64,000 nt of DNA from Amaranthus tricolor (Eukaryota; Streptophyta; Magnoliopsida; Caryophyllales; Amaranthaceae): positions 11,822,281 through 11,886,280 of the forward strand of contig NC_080053.1 in assembly GCF_026212465.1 (NCBI RefSeq), read 5' to 3'. Below the pieces are notes generated by a model that was not told the origin of the DNA, made no database searches, and was given only the letters and a program-made list of their open reading frames with translations. Shown here one piece after another: positions 24,119 to 37,368 of the stretch (its first letter is position 1; each line of letters starts with the position of its first letter). The position numbers and the translations under genes are program-made.

Positions 24119-24164
24119 TGGGAGTAATAAGGTTTTAGAGGAGTAATAGCCAGTTACCATTTAC

Positions 24165-24640
24165 TTCACAAATTTTTGTGATAGACGGTCTCTCTGATAG
24201 ATGCATTAAATATATGGGCTAAATAACCCAACTAATACAAATTAAAGTAAAAATAAAAATGTGAACTTCTTGTTTTGAGGTCGCTTCTTTGAAAAACGGT
24301 CTCTTATAAGAGTAGTTGTTTACTCTGGTAAAGCAACTACTTTTGCTTAACAGGTAGCAATGGGCCCGTTTGATCAACGGTAATAATTAGCACAAATTTT
24401 TGTAAGAGACGGTCTCTTTGAGAGACCATCTCTAATTGGGCCAACCCATTATATATTTTTTAAAATATTGTAAATAGGCATTAAGAATAATGTAAGTAAA
24501 CATTTAAGATATTAAAAGTAGGCATTAAGGATATAGTAAGTAAGCATTAAGAATAATGTAACTAGACATTAATTTTTAATGGGCTGAGCTTAAAATATGT
24601 CTCTCAAAGAGACGGTCTCTCAAGAGACTAACTGAATAAT
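24165..24640. repeat. Two foldback MITEs with GAGACGGTCTCT termini
   Basis: The segment 24165-24325 and the segment 24390-24640 each start CACAAATTTTTGT.AGA.ACGGTCTCT and return an inverted AGACGGTCTCT-type block. The second includes a tandemly varied AAGAATAATGTAAGTA..CATT stretch. No TSD was resolved. Confidence 0.6.
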
Positions 24641-24734
24641 TAGTGGCAATGGATATAATTTTGTAGTGTAAATTTTCATGATATGTATCATGTCATTCCC
24701 ATGATAATAAACGTTTAATCATTAAAAATTTAAA

Positions 24735-25160
24735 TTTAATATTTTTGGTTGAATGTAATCACAAGGTCATCCAAACAATGCTATAGAATTTAAATTTGGG
24801 AATTCAATTCCAACATTTTCCAAACAACTATGTGGATTTGAAATATAGTAATTCAATTCTTCGATTTCCAAACGAGATTGAGGAATTGGAATTGGAATTT
24901 AAATCCATAATTTCAATTTCTTGAATTGAATTACAAAAATTCAAATGAAATTCGTGTTTCCAAACGCTATCTAGAAATTAAAATTATGGATTTAAATTCC
25001 AATTCCAATTCCAATTCCTCAATCTCGTTTGGAAATCGAAGAATTGAATTCCTATATTTCAAATCCACATAGTTGTTTGGAAAATATTGGAATTGAATTC
25101 CCAAATTTAAATTCTATAGCATTGTTTGGATAACCTTGTAATTACATTCAATTAAATATT
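24735..25160. repeat. Long inverted repeat, arms about 185 bp
   Basis: The left arm (from TTGAATGTAATCACAAGG, about 24749) is repeated almost exactly as the reverse complement ending near 25155, around a spacer near 24920-24975. Blocks such as ATCCAAACAATGCTATAGAA occur once in each arm. It is probably a foldback MITE or two inverted copies of one. Confidence 0.8.
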
Positions 25161-25314
25161 AGCAAATAAAATGTATTATGATATTACAATAATCTGAAAT
25201 TGTCACATTAAAAGTTATCTTAACATAGAATATCAAAAGTGTAACTTACAAACTACTCGTCAAGGTATAAGAGTATCCAGTCGAGTTTCTCATCCTTCGG
25301 TAGTTCTTTCAACA

Positions 25315-27371
25315 TCAGAACTCGTCGGGATTACCATTCATAAACTTCTTTACTGCTCGCATAGTCTGAATCCTAGAAATGCCAAGCACTTGAGAAACAA
25401 CAGCGTGAATCTCTTGACAAGTGAGTTTCGGAGCGTTTTTAATCTTGCTTTGCACGTACTCTCTAAATGACTCGACAAAACTATTTACCGCATCAGCTAC
25501 ACTATCCTTTTTCTGCTTGCGAGAGCTTGAATTAGTTGGATCCTTAGAAGAGCTTGTTCGTTCACACATCGTCTCCCCCTCTATGGCATCCGCTGCCTCC
25601 TCGTGTTGTTCTGCACCATCCTCGACGGCTCTATCCGCACCAAATAAAGTGCAAATATCTTCCCAATTTTCTATGCACTTGTTGCGATAAGGGGCAGCAT
25701 TTTTGTTTACCTACTCGATCACAATCCCAATTTAGCAAACGAAGAAGCAAATAAGCAATATTAACACAATTTAGGAAACAATAATATTGGTACAGGAAGC
25801 ACATTTGAGCAGATCAGATTCTTAAAGAACCAAGAATATGCAACTGGAAACAACTCAGAGTACAACTGTTATTTGGAGAAAGCCATCTATATATCATTTA
25901 AACTGAAACAACTCAGAATAAAAGGAAGCCATCTATAAATTATATACTCTCGTTAATCAACTGCACTGAGCAATAAGCAGTCTCGACTAAAAAAGTCCCT
26001 GTATAAAATCCTTAGCTTATCGAACAATGATTCACTAAAATATACACAAGATTAGATAATTTATGAAATATAATCTCCAAAGTTGAGACACTATACCAGT
26101 ATATAGCTAGAGTTCAATTTCTACTTCCACATTCTGGTGTAAGCAAAGATATTAATACATAAGCATCTGCAATGGAAAGTCTGGTCAACCTGAACACAGA
26201 CATCACAGTAAGGATGAAGGGTAGCTTGTGATGATAAATTCTCAGAACCAAATGAATGGTAGTTAAACTCTCAGATTATATGAGATATGCACATTGGACA
26301 TTCAAAATGAGGAATAAACTCTTAGATTGTATGAGATATACACATTCATGTGTGCTTCTTTTCCTGATAAACCTTGCTCCTCTTCTATAGGTGCACAGAA
26401 CTCAGTTGTTTCATTAGACTTAGGGGCACAGACATCAAAAACAACTTAACAACAAACTTCAACAACACAAAAAAAAAATCCAAGCAGTAATCTATACTAA
26501 TGGTGATCGTTGACAGGCATACTATAGGATACACCATAATTCCCACACAGATTACATGTACATGATGAAATGCAATAAAGATGAAGAGTTTAGTGAGGGA
26601 AAACTTGTTCCATATGGCAATATTGAGTTAAGCCCTGCTGCTGGTGTCTTAAACTATGGTCAAGTAAGTCAGATAGTTTAATTTTATGCAAAATGCTAAT
26701 ATCATAATCTCTTGGATATGAGTTTCTCATCAGAGACTTGGTCAATTATGCATGTCCTGCAATTAGTATTAAAGATAAGAGTAGAAGTTGTGTCTTATTA
26801 TGGCTTGCTGAAAATTAACTAAGACGACAGCAAAAGACAAGTACATGCGTAATCTAGGGATTAGTCCTGTTGTATAGATTCTGTGTGATACATACTGTCT
26901 TTTACTTCAAGATGTAACATATTTTAACTCATAGGCAGGGCAGAGGCAGTAATCTATACTCAATACAGTTCATGTTACTCTGCTCCTAAACTTACTAATC
27001 TATACTAGTCAATGAAATATACGAGTAGAAACTCAGCCATGCATACCTTAATATATTCTGTCCATTGAGGTAGATCTTCCATTGTGATTACGATCAATTT
27101 TTTTTTCATCATCCGACTTAAATTTTGTATAAGTCTTGATGTCCGTGATGCAGCCATAGTGCTTCTTCCAAGACTTAGTTCGGTTTCTCACATGATCCGC
27201 ATTAAGTGCAATGCCTAACTCTCTCTTTAATTCATCAACAACATCTTGGTAAGCTTGAGGCTTAAAGTCTCCATCTCCTTTTTCCTTGTTGTTGATTTGT
27301 TCTAACAAAACTCGAGTAAGAATGTCATCCATCTGCATATTCCAAGACACATAGCTTCTTTTATTGCTCAT
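25315..27371 (-). CDS. Harbinger ORF1: Myb/SANT-like DNA-binding protein
   Basis: Exon 1 (27371-27047) starts [20 protein letters not shown], a Myb/SANT-like (trihelix-type) domain with [11 protein letters not shown], and ends at AAG|GTATGC. Exon 2 (25709-25315) follows acceptor TAG and reads [20 protein letters not shown], the second conserved part, then a Ser-rich linker and a C-terminal helix region with [12 protein letters not shown]. The join is as expected for the family, but a run of nine A near 27105 puts the two halves of exon 1 in different frames, so the copy has a one-base defect. Such proteins work with the Harbinger transposase in binding the ends and in nuclear import. The 1.3-kb intron has no other feature. 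Confidence 0.8.
25710..27046 (-). other. Intron of Harbinger ORF1
   Basis: Non-coding DNA between the GTATGC donor (27046) and the TAG acceptor (25710). No nested element or exon recognised; only scattered short direct repeats such as the phrase around AGGAAGCCATCTATA. Confidence 0.55.
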
Positions 27372-27510
27372 TACCTACCAAAAACAAAACAACACATTTA
27401 GAAGGTTTCATTATCTAAAATCAATCATAAGTGTTGGCATATGAATACAAAACATTGTACTAAATTCACATTCACACACCTACACTACTAGAGAATAAAA
27501 ACAACCATAA

Positions 27511-28838
27511 TCAAGATGCCCCCCTTCGAGCTTGGTATTCTCGGAACATTTTTTGTGACATTTCATCTCTTAAGTTGTTCCATTGAGGTGAGGCTTGTGC
27601 CGTTAAAGTGAAATCCTCCTCTTCATCCTCTATTGTATCAAAAGATTCTACATTTGATAAATCATCGTCCATCTCATTTAACAAATTCTCCTCATCCAAA
27701 TTTTCTTCTCTAACAAAATTATGGAGAACAAAGCATGCATTTATGATTCGTACTTGTGTTTGCTTATCATAAAAGCTACTTTTCCTCAATATAGCCCACC
27801 TCTTTTTCAATAACCCAAAGGCTCTTTCAATAGTATTACGTGCGGATGAATGACGCAAGTTGAACAATTCTTTGTAGTTTGTAGCAGCACTTCCTTTCCA
27901 CAAGTTTAAATGGCAACGTGTACCTTTATATGGAGCCAAGAAGCCTTGTGCATTAGAATATCCCAAATCAACAAGAAAATATTTATCTGTGACAATAAAA
28001 AAAAATTATATAAGAAAGTAAAATTATAAAGAATTATAATTTCAAGCTACTTGAGGTTTTGCTTACTCCTAGGAACTTTGAGACCATTAGGTCTTCGGAG
28101 CGCGTCTCCTAAAATGCGAGGATCAGAAGCCGATCCCTCCCAGCCAGGCAAAACATAATTGAACCGAAGACTTGGATAACATGTAGCTAGTACATTGGTA
28201 GTAATATCTCCTTTCCTATCTCTATATCTACGTCGATCTTCGACGGGAACTGTCATCTTAATAAGTGTCCCATCAAGTGCCCCAAGTGCCCCCTCAAACC
28301 ACTTCCACTTGTTGTCTCCATCATAAGTCACATTGAAATCTACTTGCTTGATATAATACTTGCCTATTTTCATCACAGCTTTGAGCACGGTATGGAATTG
28401 ACGGCTTACCGTTTCTCCCAAACGAGTGAACACGACACCAATGGTTCTATTCTCCAGATCATGGGCAAGAGTATGTAGAAAAAAAGCAACAATTTCAATT
28501 ACGGTCACATTCCTAGTAGTAACTAGGTCTCCTCTAGTAACAAAAACCTCGCATAACTTATCAAAACATCTCTGATCCATACGTAACTGCTCTTTACAAA
28601 TCCTATCATTCATGAGGGAATCCAACCAATATGCTCTTTTAATTGCACGTTCATGTTCGTTCCAAGGTACTTCTTTATTCTGAAACCTATCAAACCATGC
28701 TCCCACTACAACCATAATAAAGCCACTAACTATTGCAATTAGTTCCATTTCATCTTCATCGCTATCACTATTGTCATCTCTAGTTCGATTTCTAACAACA
28801 GAAACTTGTCGATCATGAGACATGGTATAATGAGACAT
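27511..28838 (-). CDS. PIF/Harbinger DDE transposase
   Basis: Exon 1 (28838-28067) starts MSHYTMSHDRQ, contains the HTH-like MDQRCFDKLCEVF region and the first catalytic Asp in LGALDGTLIKM, and stops at a GTAAGC donor. Exon 2 (27986-27511) follows an ACAG acceptor and supplies DLGYSNAQGFLAPYKG (second Asp) and RNTIERAFGLLKKRW (catalytic Glu), then an acidic tail ending YQARRGAS. Spliced length is about 416 residues, normal for the family, and I see no stop or shift in it. A 5' exon is possible but not needed. It catalyses excision and reinsertion at TTA/TAA targets and lies 140 bp upstream of ORF1 on the same strand. Confidence 0.88.
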
Positions 28839-29755
28839 AATATAACCAATGTTTAATTAATTAATAACATCGTAACATTAATAAATAAAAGCTTGTAGAT
28901 GCAAATTAATAACTAAAACACAAGTATATTTTAGAGCCCAAAAAATAGAGTGAAGTGCAATTGACAGACCAAGGCAGATCAGAGGACCAAGATAGAGTAG
29001 AACAATTAAGAAATCAAATTTAAAATCCTTGCTTGGATAAAAGTATAGCAAGTTGCGACACTGACATGCTCATACAACCAAAGAACTACAACATGCTCAA
29101 CTAAAGAACTACAACATGCTCAACCACTATCAAAAACGTCAAGTTCCGAACTCCATTATTCAAATACTATTTTTATTGAAACCCTTAATAAATTATAAAG
29201 TTTATGCTCAACATCTGATTGTTTTTGCAGGAAGCGATTTTAATAGCTTATGTAGACTTTTTGGTATTTGTGAGATGATTTCTAGGGCAGAATATCAGAT
29301 CTCACAAAAATAAGTGCATTAGAAAATCAGATCTCACAAAAATAAACTAGCTAATAATACCTAAATCCACAATATTTTACAAATTGCAAGTATAATCACA
29401 ACGAATCAGAATGAAGAATTAGCGAATGAAGCGGATCAAACTTACTCGAAGATGGAAGTAGCAGCAATGATGTCGAAGATGGGAGCATCAATGATGTCGA
29501 TGGGAGCAGCAATGATGTCGAAGAAGAGGGCAACAAATGAATGTCGAAGATAAGGGAGGAGAGAGAAAATATTTGGGCTGAATAGGAATTGAAATTAGGG
29601 AAGGTATGTGTTGGAAATGAAGAGTTTGTTTTTTACTTGGGTTGGAATTGTGTTGGAATTGGGCCAATTCCAATTTCAATTTTTCAGCTTAGCCAAACAA
29701 TGGAATTGGGCCAATTTCATCAATTCAAATGAAATGGCTTAACCCAAACATACCC
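28839..29755 (-). other. Harbinger 5' region and right terminal repeat
   Basis: Upstream of the transposase, AT-rich with a GGGAGCAGCAATGATGTCGA-type short repeat at 29450-29520. The outer 170 bases (29585-29755) are the inverted counterpart of 23207-23380. The minus-strand frame at 29488-29679 is terminal-repeat DNA and not a gene. Confidence 0.6.
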
Positions 29756-30668
29756 TTAATTCATTCATATTATTACTTACACTTCCTTTTTCTCCTACAA
29801 ACTACTTCCTCCATCTCCCAATTGCTTAAAATTCAGTCAAGAAAACGCAAGATTTCGATACTAAAAGTATGAATTTCATCATTTTGTTAGAGATTTTTAT
29901 ATCCAAAACCTAGAAATTTATGCTAATTGAAAAACATCCATCTTTTATTTGATAAAAAAAAAAATTCTGACCTTAGTTTTTCGGCAATACGGCGGTCACC
30001 GAGATACCACCGGCGTGCGACGGCGGCCACCGGAGCCACCGCCGGCCGGCACCTTCTCCTTCTTCCTTCTCCCTTTCTCCTTCTCTCTCTTCTTTCCCTC
30101 ACTTCTTCTCATTTCGGGGATTGGGGCTGTGTAACCCAATTCTATTTTTTTTTTTTCTTTTCTTTTTTTTTTATAAATCCTATTTAATTATTATTTAAAC
30201 TTTTTCTTTTTCTTTTAAAATCATTACTTCTACTCTTTAAAATTTTAAGTACATTTTGAAATTTTTTTTTTTAAAAAAAAATTATGTGTATATAACGAGA
30301 ATCTTTTAACTTATTTATTTTGAAAGGGTTGATCGGGGTATTAAATTGAGATATATTATTTTCTCGTGTAGATAGCGGATTCGTAGACAGAGATTATTAG
30401 GAGCGTACGTTGTCTAGGATCGCGTGACAAGGTAATTCTCAATGTCCATCTAATTAGGTTTTATCCTGTTAGTATTATGTGCTAAGTGATAATTAATGTG
30501 TTTAAATAGGATCCATGATTTTATATGACATTATTTTATATGATGTTATGTTTTATATATTCTCAAATTATATTTTACTATTATTTTTGTCAAACTTGAA
30601 TTTATAATTACTATTTTGATAAAATTTATATTAATAACGAAATTAGATATGGTTTAATTTGAAAGAGA
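29756..30668 (+). other. Second piece of the solo LTR
   Basis: LTR sequence between the Harbinger and CACTA-2. It has a striking GC-rich block (about 29985-30055, CGGCGGCCACCGG-like) followed by a CT-rich tract, and a stretch near 30370-30430 (GATAGCGG...AGGAGCGTACG) typical of chromovirus LTRs. The plus-strand frame 29927-30187 is probably not a gene. Confidence 0.55.
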
Positions 30669-30689
30669 CACTACTAAATTAACGAGCTA

Positions 30690-31060
30690 TTGCTACCCCA
30701 AATACTCGTAGCAATAGGTTCAATAACCATTGCAATAGGTCTATAGCAACGGTTCCATACCCGTCGCATTTGTGGCCGTAGGTATAGGTCTATTGCGACG
30801 GTTCAGCTATCTATTGCGACGGTTTCAATTTAACCGTAGCAATAGCTTCTTATAACCGTCGTTATAGATTTATTGCTACGGTCTCACTATAACCGTAGCA
30901 ATAGGTTCTTATCACTGTCGCTATAGACCTATTGCGACGGTCACTTTGCAACTGTTATATTTAGTCTTTTGCGACGGTCATTGCAACCTATTGCAACCCC
31001 ATGTTTTTTCCGTTCCAATGGGTCTATGGCGATGGTAATGGCTCTCTATTGCAACGCCTT
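30690..31060. repeat. CACTA-2 left subterminal repeats
   Basis: Many copies of CTATTGCGACGGTT and its complement, several paired as hairpins (for example CTATTGCGACGGTTTCAATT then AACCGTAGCAATAG). Confidence 0.8.
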
Positions 31061-31075
31061 GATAAAGCTATAAAT

Positions 31076-32025
<950 letters not shown>

Positions 32026-32766
32026 TCATTTCCCATACAAAATATTGCATGAATTTTCCAACAATAACTCTACAAGATCCAAACATGCAAACTGATGACG
32101 ATTCACTAAATTTAATGGTAGTAAAATGGGAAGAAGAAAATAACGTACTAATCGATTGGTAGAGTGCGCTCCAACAGAAGATTGTCCATTTGACTCAGTA
32201 GGTGGAGTTGTAGTATTACTTCCTATTTTTGATAGATCTGGAAGCACAATATTGACCTCGGGATTGACTTCAAGTAGTTTCTGTAGTTGGGGATTAGCTT
32301 GAAGTACTTGATCCATAACTTGTGATTGCATGTTGTGTAAGAACTCGGGAGGAAATATGTAGCTCGAGTTAGTGCTCACTTTCCTTAGAGAAGTTTTTGT
32401 CACACCTTTTCCATACATTCGTACACGTCCACTATGCTCTGGTTTATTTATCACTTCACTATAAGCATCTTTGTAGTTTGAACCTTGATGTTCTTGCGAC
32501 TCTATTGCTTTCATTTTCTCCTATTAACATTTTAAAACACAAGTGTACGCAAATTAAGTCAAAAATACACTGTAAAACTCGAGCCATGATATCATGGCTT
32601 TCGTACACAAATAAAAAGGGAAAATATGTACGGGAACATACAATATTTTGTTTTGCAACATCGAAGCTTGTTTTGTATGACTTTCCTGGCTTTCTTTTTC
32701 GAGAAGAGATGTAGACTTTTGCATTTGAAGGTTCTTCCTTATTTGGATCTTGTTGTTTCTATTCAA
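32026..32766 (-). pseudogene. CACTA-2 C-terminal Transposase_24-like segment
   Basis: The minus strand shows an exon reading KSTSLLEKESQESHTKQ (about 32670-32730) and another, 32514-32026, with SGRVRMYGKGVTKTSLRKV, which is the conserved GRVRG-G-GVTPT-type motif of plant Ptta/En/Spm transposases, followed by a Gln/Leu-rich coiled-coil-like region. Earlier exons (NRQVADDFHTMGPTSYAMLR, near 32830-32895) also fit this family. It may be a separate gene or the tail of the TNP2 transcript; gene boundaries are unclear. Confidence 0.6.
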
Positions 32767-32939
32767 AATAATTTCATTAGTTAAGGTTATTTTGTATAAA
32801 TAGATAAAAAACTGAAAAAATAATTACCAATTCTTCACGCAACATTGCGTACGATGTAGGACCCATAGTGTGAAAATCATCGGCCACTTGTCGATTAGAT
32901 TTATTCTTCTTACTTTCATTCTATTGGATGCAAAAGAAA

Positions 32940-35894
32940 AGACAGCCATGTAATCTGTTCCACAGAACCATAATACATGACGTTTCCCACTGAAGGATTT
33001 TTATCCTTACTACTAGCAAAACTATGTGTTAACGCCGTTAAAGTTACTCCACTATTTTGTGTGGCATAATTTGCCTCTCGTTTCATAGTATAAAACCTGT
33101 AACCATTGACATAGTACCCACTATACATTTTTGCTTTAGAAGAGGGTCCTTTTGATAGCCACCTGACATGGTCTAAGACAGGTTGACCTTCATCAACCTT
33201 CAATGTGATTGCCACTTTAAACCAATCTTTGAAATCCTTGCAATGACTTTGAGCCGTATCCCATTTTCTCTTTCGATGAGTCTCTACTGTTGCTTTGTGC
33301 TGACTATGATAGAAGAATAGAAAACGTTAAACAATAAACGAGAGATAAAAAATGAATAATAAATCTTAGCTTAAAGGTTTACTAGTCATACTTAATGTAT
33401 CTCTCAACTTCTTCACAATTGCAATTGAACAAGACATATTGGTGCACTTGACTCCATGTGATTTGATCGATGACAAACCCAACCTGTTTCTTCTTTGATG
33501 TTTTTCCTCTTCCCCTGATAGGATGTCCAAGCTTTGGAAGAAATTGTTGTGAAATAGAAGGCTCACTGACGTGTGCACTTGGACCTTTTGACATAATTAG
33601 ATATCGAGCAACAAATCTAGCACATTCCTTGGCCAAGAAGCCTTCAGCCATTGAAGCCTCCGGACGACCCTTATTCCGAACATCTGACTTCAATTCCCGA
33701 AGATATCTCTCAATTTCATACATGCACCTTAATGCAACAGGTCCACCAAGCTTAATTTGTTCTACTAAGTGAACCGGCAAATGAACCATGACATCAAAAA
33801 AAGCTGGTGGAAAAATCCCCTCAAATTGACATAAAGTTTCAACTATCTCAGAATGAAGTTTATTAAGATCTTGAGGGTTAATTGTTTTTTTCCATATACC
33901 CTTGAAAAAATTAGAAAGCCTTATCAAAGGCGTTGCAACCTCTTTATTTAAGGTAATGCTTGCGGCAATTGGGAGCAAGTAATGCATCATAAAATGTGCA
34001 TCATGACTCTTGTATCCTGTGATTTTTCGTTCATTTACTTGCACACAACGAGCAATGTTTGAGGCATAACCTTGTGGTAGCTTTGCATTTTTTATGGTTT
34101 GACAAAACAATCGTCTTTCATTGGCATTCATCCAAAACCTTGATGTTGGAACCTCTTTAGTTCCATCTTCTAACTCTTTAATCTCCAACTCAGGAACCCA
34201 ACGTAGGTCTTTCTTTTCTCGGAGGTCTTTTAGGTCTTGACGAGCAGCTAAATTATCTTTTGTCTTCCCAGGAATGGCTAACAATGTCGCAACAATATTA
34301 TCAAACACATTCTTTTCTATGTGCATGACGTCCAAATTATGGGGATTAGAACAATGTTTCCAATAAGGCAACTTAAAAAGTATGGACATCTTTCTCCACG
34401 GATTAGGATCATCCTCTGCTTGTTTCATCTTAGGTTGCTTTTTTCCATAATGATTTGGAAAATCACAAAGCAATTCCTCAATCTCAATTCCCGTCAAAGG
34501 CACGGGTGCAATTCGTTCATCAATTTTTCCATTGAAGTTTCTTTTATTAAAACACCACGGGTGATTAGTATCCAAAAATTTGCGATGACACATGTAGCAA
34601 TACTTGTGGCTATATGGTAACCACACTGAATCAATTTCATAATGACAATATGGGCAAGCTGTTTTACCTTTTGTGCTCCAACCAGATATCATTGCATAAG
34701 CAGGAAAATCGCTAATAGTAGACGCCAAAGCTACTTGCATGTCAAACCTTGTATTTGTTGACGCATCATATGTTTCTAGGCCAAACTCTCACAAATCATT
34801 AAGATCTTTAATAAGTGGTTGCAAGTAGATATCAATATCTTTTCCAGGAGACAATGGGCCGGGAATAAGTAATGACAAAATAAGAAACTCTGACTTTGTG
34901 GCCAACCATGGAGGCAAGTTATAGTTGACATCATTGAATTAAATGGATTAAACCCATCTGTGGCTAATGCAAGCCTCACATTACGAGGATCTTGAGCAAA
35001 TTTTGGACACAATTTGTCAAAGTTCTTCCAAGCTTCACCGTCCACCGGATTTTGCAAAAGTCCAAGTCCGTCTTTCCCTCGACCATTTGCATGCCATTTC
35101 ATGTAATTAGCAGTTTCGGCACACATATATAACCTTTGCAACCTTTTCTTAAGTGGAAAGTATCTTAGAATTTTTGCTGGAATTTTATGTGCCTTTTCTG
35201 AGGTATATTCAGTGTGATCATTTTCCTTCGATTTCCACCTTGAGGCCCCACAAACATGACAACTTGTTGCAGTTGCATGCTCCTCCCAATATAGCATGCA
35301 GTCATTAGGGCACGCATCGATTTTTTTATAATCTAAACCTAAAACTTTCAACACTTTTTTTGCCTCATTCAACGATGTTGGCAATACAGAATCATCGGGT
35401 AGAACTTCCTTAAACAATGCTAGCAAAGCAGAAAATGCAACATTACTCAACTTATGATCACACTTGTATATATAAAGGCGAATTGTAAACGCAAGTCTAG
35501 AGAATTTTTTGCAACCAGGATATAATTCTTGTTGGCCTTCTTCTATTAGACTAAGAAACTTCTTTGCCTCATCATTTGGCCCTTCTCTCAGAGTAACGTT
35601 AAACATTTCTTGTATACCATCATTCATGTTCAATGGTTCATCATGTGCCTCTAATTCTGTTTCATCACCCATCTTCCCAAACCCAGAAAATTCATCACTT
35701 CTTGGTACAAAACCATTGCAAATGATATGATCTTTCACGTCATTCCGACCATACCCATATCGATGATAACACATACAACATGGGAAACTAATTTGATTTC
35801 CTTGGGACCTTGTAGCAAAAGCTTTTTCAATGTATTCATCCACTCCTTTTTGATAATCATAACTCCATCTAGGAAATTCCCACCACTTATCCAT
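32940..35894 (-). pseudogene. CACTA-2 TNP2 transposase (nearly complete)
   Basis: It starts MDKWWEFPRWSYDYQKGVDE (transposase-associated domain, with Cys-rich CCMCYHRYGYG), then LYPGCKKFSRL, IDACPNDCMLYW with CHVCGASRWK, and the transposase_21 region from NVRLALATDGFNPF onward. A one-base shift near 34935 and a TGA near 34790 separate it from the frame 34740-33382, which has CPYCHYEIDSVWLP, DVMHIEKNVFDNIVATLL and DUF4218 (FFDVMVHLPVHLVEQIKLGG). After an intron, DUF4216 follows at about 33345-32940 (YYVNGYRFYT, QNSGVTL, DKNPSVGNVMYYG). Only two inactivating changes are obvious in the long part, so it died more recently than the CACTA-1 copy. Confidence 0.88.
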
Positions 35895-37174
35895 TTCCTA
35901 AAAGTAAGTATTATAAGATTTTATAGTAAAGGCAAAAACACTAGATCAATTAACAATTAATCAACTTGTATCAAGAAATCAGAGAACACCTTCAAACTTA
36001 CAAATTGCTACCTAAACAACAAGTACTTACCCAAACTTACCCAAACAACAAGTACTTACAAATTGCTACCTTCAAACTTACCCAGAGGCCAGATATAATA
36101 ACCAGGTTGGCCGTGATGTATTTCTTGTACATCCAATTTACGCCTTGGGTAAGTGCTCGATTGTGTTCAGAATTCAGGATTTTTAGACTGGTTGTTTTTT
36201 TTTAAGCTATCATGTTTTAATGAAAAGCTGTAGGCCCTGGTGGATGCAAGCAAGTAAGCATTGAATTCAGTTTTGTGTTGATCCACTGGTTTCCTTTGGA
36301 GTGAATGACTTATTGTTCATAGACTAACTACTGCATACTGATTAAGGTGAGTTTTCTATCTTTTTTGGTTTAGAAAGCTCTCTTTTCTGAATTTTAATGT
36401 ATAGTTCTGTTCCAATTTAGTTTGTTCTCGAACATGAATAAAATTGTTCTCGAACTTGTATCGATACATGAATAAAATCTGTTCTAATTCTGGAAATACA
36501 ACCAAACTTACAAATACAACCAAACTTACAAATGAACACTGATTCAATCAACATAACCACTGATTCAACCAAACTTACAAATTCTGGAAATGATACATGG
36601 GCAATCTAAATAACCACTGATTCAATCAAAAAAAAAATCCCGCAGTATATTAACAAAACCAACGAAATCCTCAAAGTTAGAAACAATAAAAAGATCAGGT
36701 ATAACAAGATCAAGCAAAATTAAGAACTGCAATGAATGAAAACGCAAATTTTAGTACCTTTATTTTGAGGGTGTAACGGATTTAGTTGACAAGAATCCAA
36801 CGAACAGCAGTAGCGATGCGAACAACCTCCAGGACGGACAAGAACAGAGCAGCAATTGATCGAATTTCAGTTTCAATTTCAGTTTCAATTGATCGAGATT
36901 CAGCAACCAACGAACACTAATCGAAATTCGCAAAGAAGAATGAAGAAATCAAATTCAGTTTCAGAGGAAATTCGCAAAGAATGAAATTCAGCAATCGATG
37001 TCGTTTCAGAGGATATCAAATTGGCAATGAGGAAATTCGCAAAAAATGAAGATTAGGGTTTTGTGATATCAAATTCAGAGGAAGTGAAGGTGCGAGTGGG
37101 AAAGTTGAATGTAAATGAAATTTTTATTTTTCATTTCCCGGCAAACATACTGCGCGTGCCCTAATATAATTTCA
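35895..37174 (-). other. CACTA-2 5' region
   Basis: Upstream of TNP2: a repeated AACAAGTACTTACCCAAACT-type phrase (about 36015-36060), further short CCAAACTTACAAAT repeats (36500-36590), and a GAATTTCAGTTTCAATT repeat near 36860-36895. It probably holds the leader, a leader intron and the promoter. No coding exon recognised. Confidence 0.5.
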
Positions 37175-37350
37175 TCAATTGAGGTCTATTGCGACGGTTT
37201 ATACACAACCGTAGTAATAGGTATCCGTCCCATAGCAATAAGTGGTCTATTGCGACGGTTTAAAAATAACCATAGCAATAGGGTCCTAACTGTCGCAATA
37301 GAGTATCTATTGCTACGGTTGATAACTAACCGTCGCAATAGAGCGTCGCT
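37175..37350. repeat. CACTA-2 right subterminal repeats
   Basis: CTATTGCGACGGTT copies alternate with AACCGTAGCAATAG, mirroring the left array. Confidence 0.8.
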
Positions 37351-37368
37351 CTCGTTAATGTAGTAGTG

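Larger units (their letters stand above)
23207..29755 (-). mobile_element. PIF/Harbinger transposon with two genes
   Basis: The right terminus on the minus strand reads GGGTATGTTTGGGTTAAGCC, typical of PIF/Harbinger, followed by TTTCATTTGAATTGATG. The left end has a degenerate terminus and the same inner block. The 3-bp TTA is duplicated at 23204-23206 and 29756-29758. It holds a DDE transposase (27511-28838) and a Myb/SANT-like ORF1 (25315-27371), both minus. Between 23280 and 25160 it acquired several foldback elements. Length is 6.5 kb. Confidence 0.9.

Noticed and set aside
29927..30187. Ala/Thr-rich plus-strand frame in the GC-rich block
   Set aside because: It lies inside an LTR, ends in homopolymer T and shows no recognisable domain.
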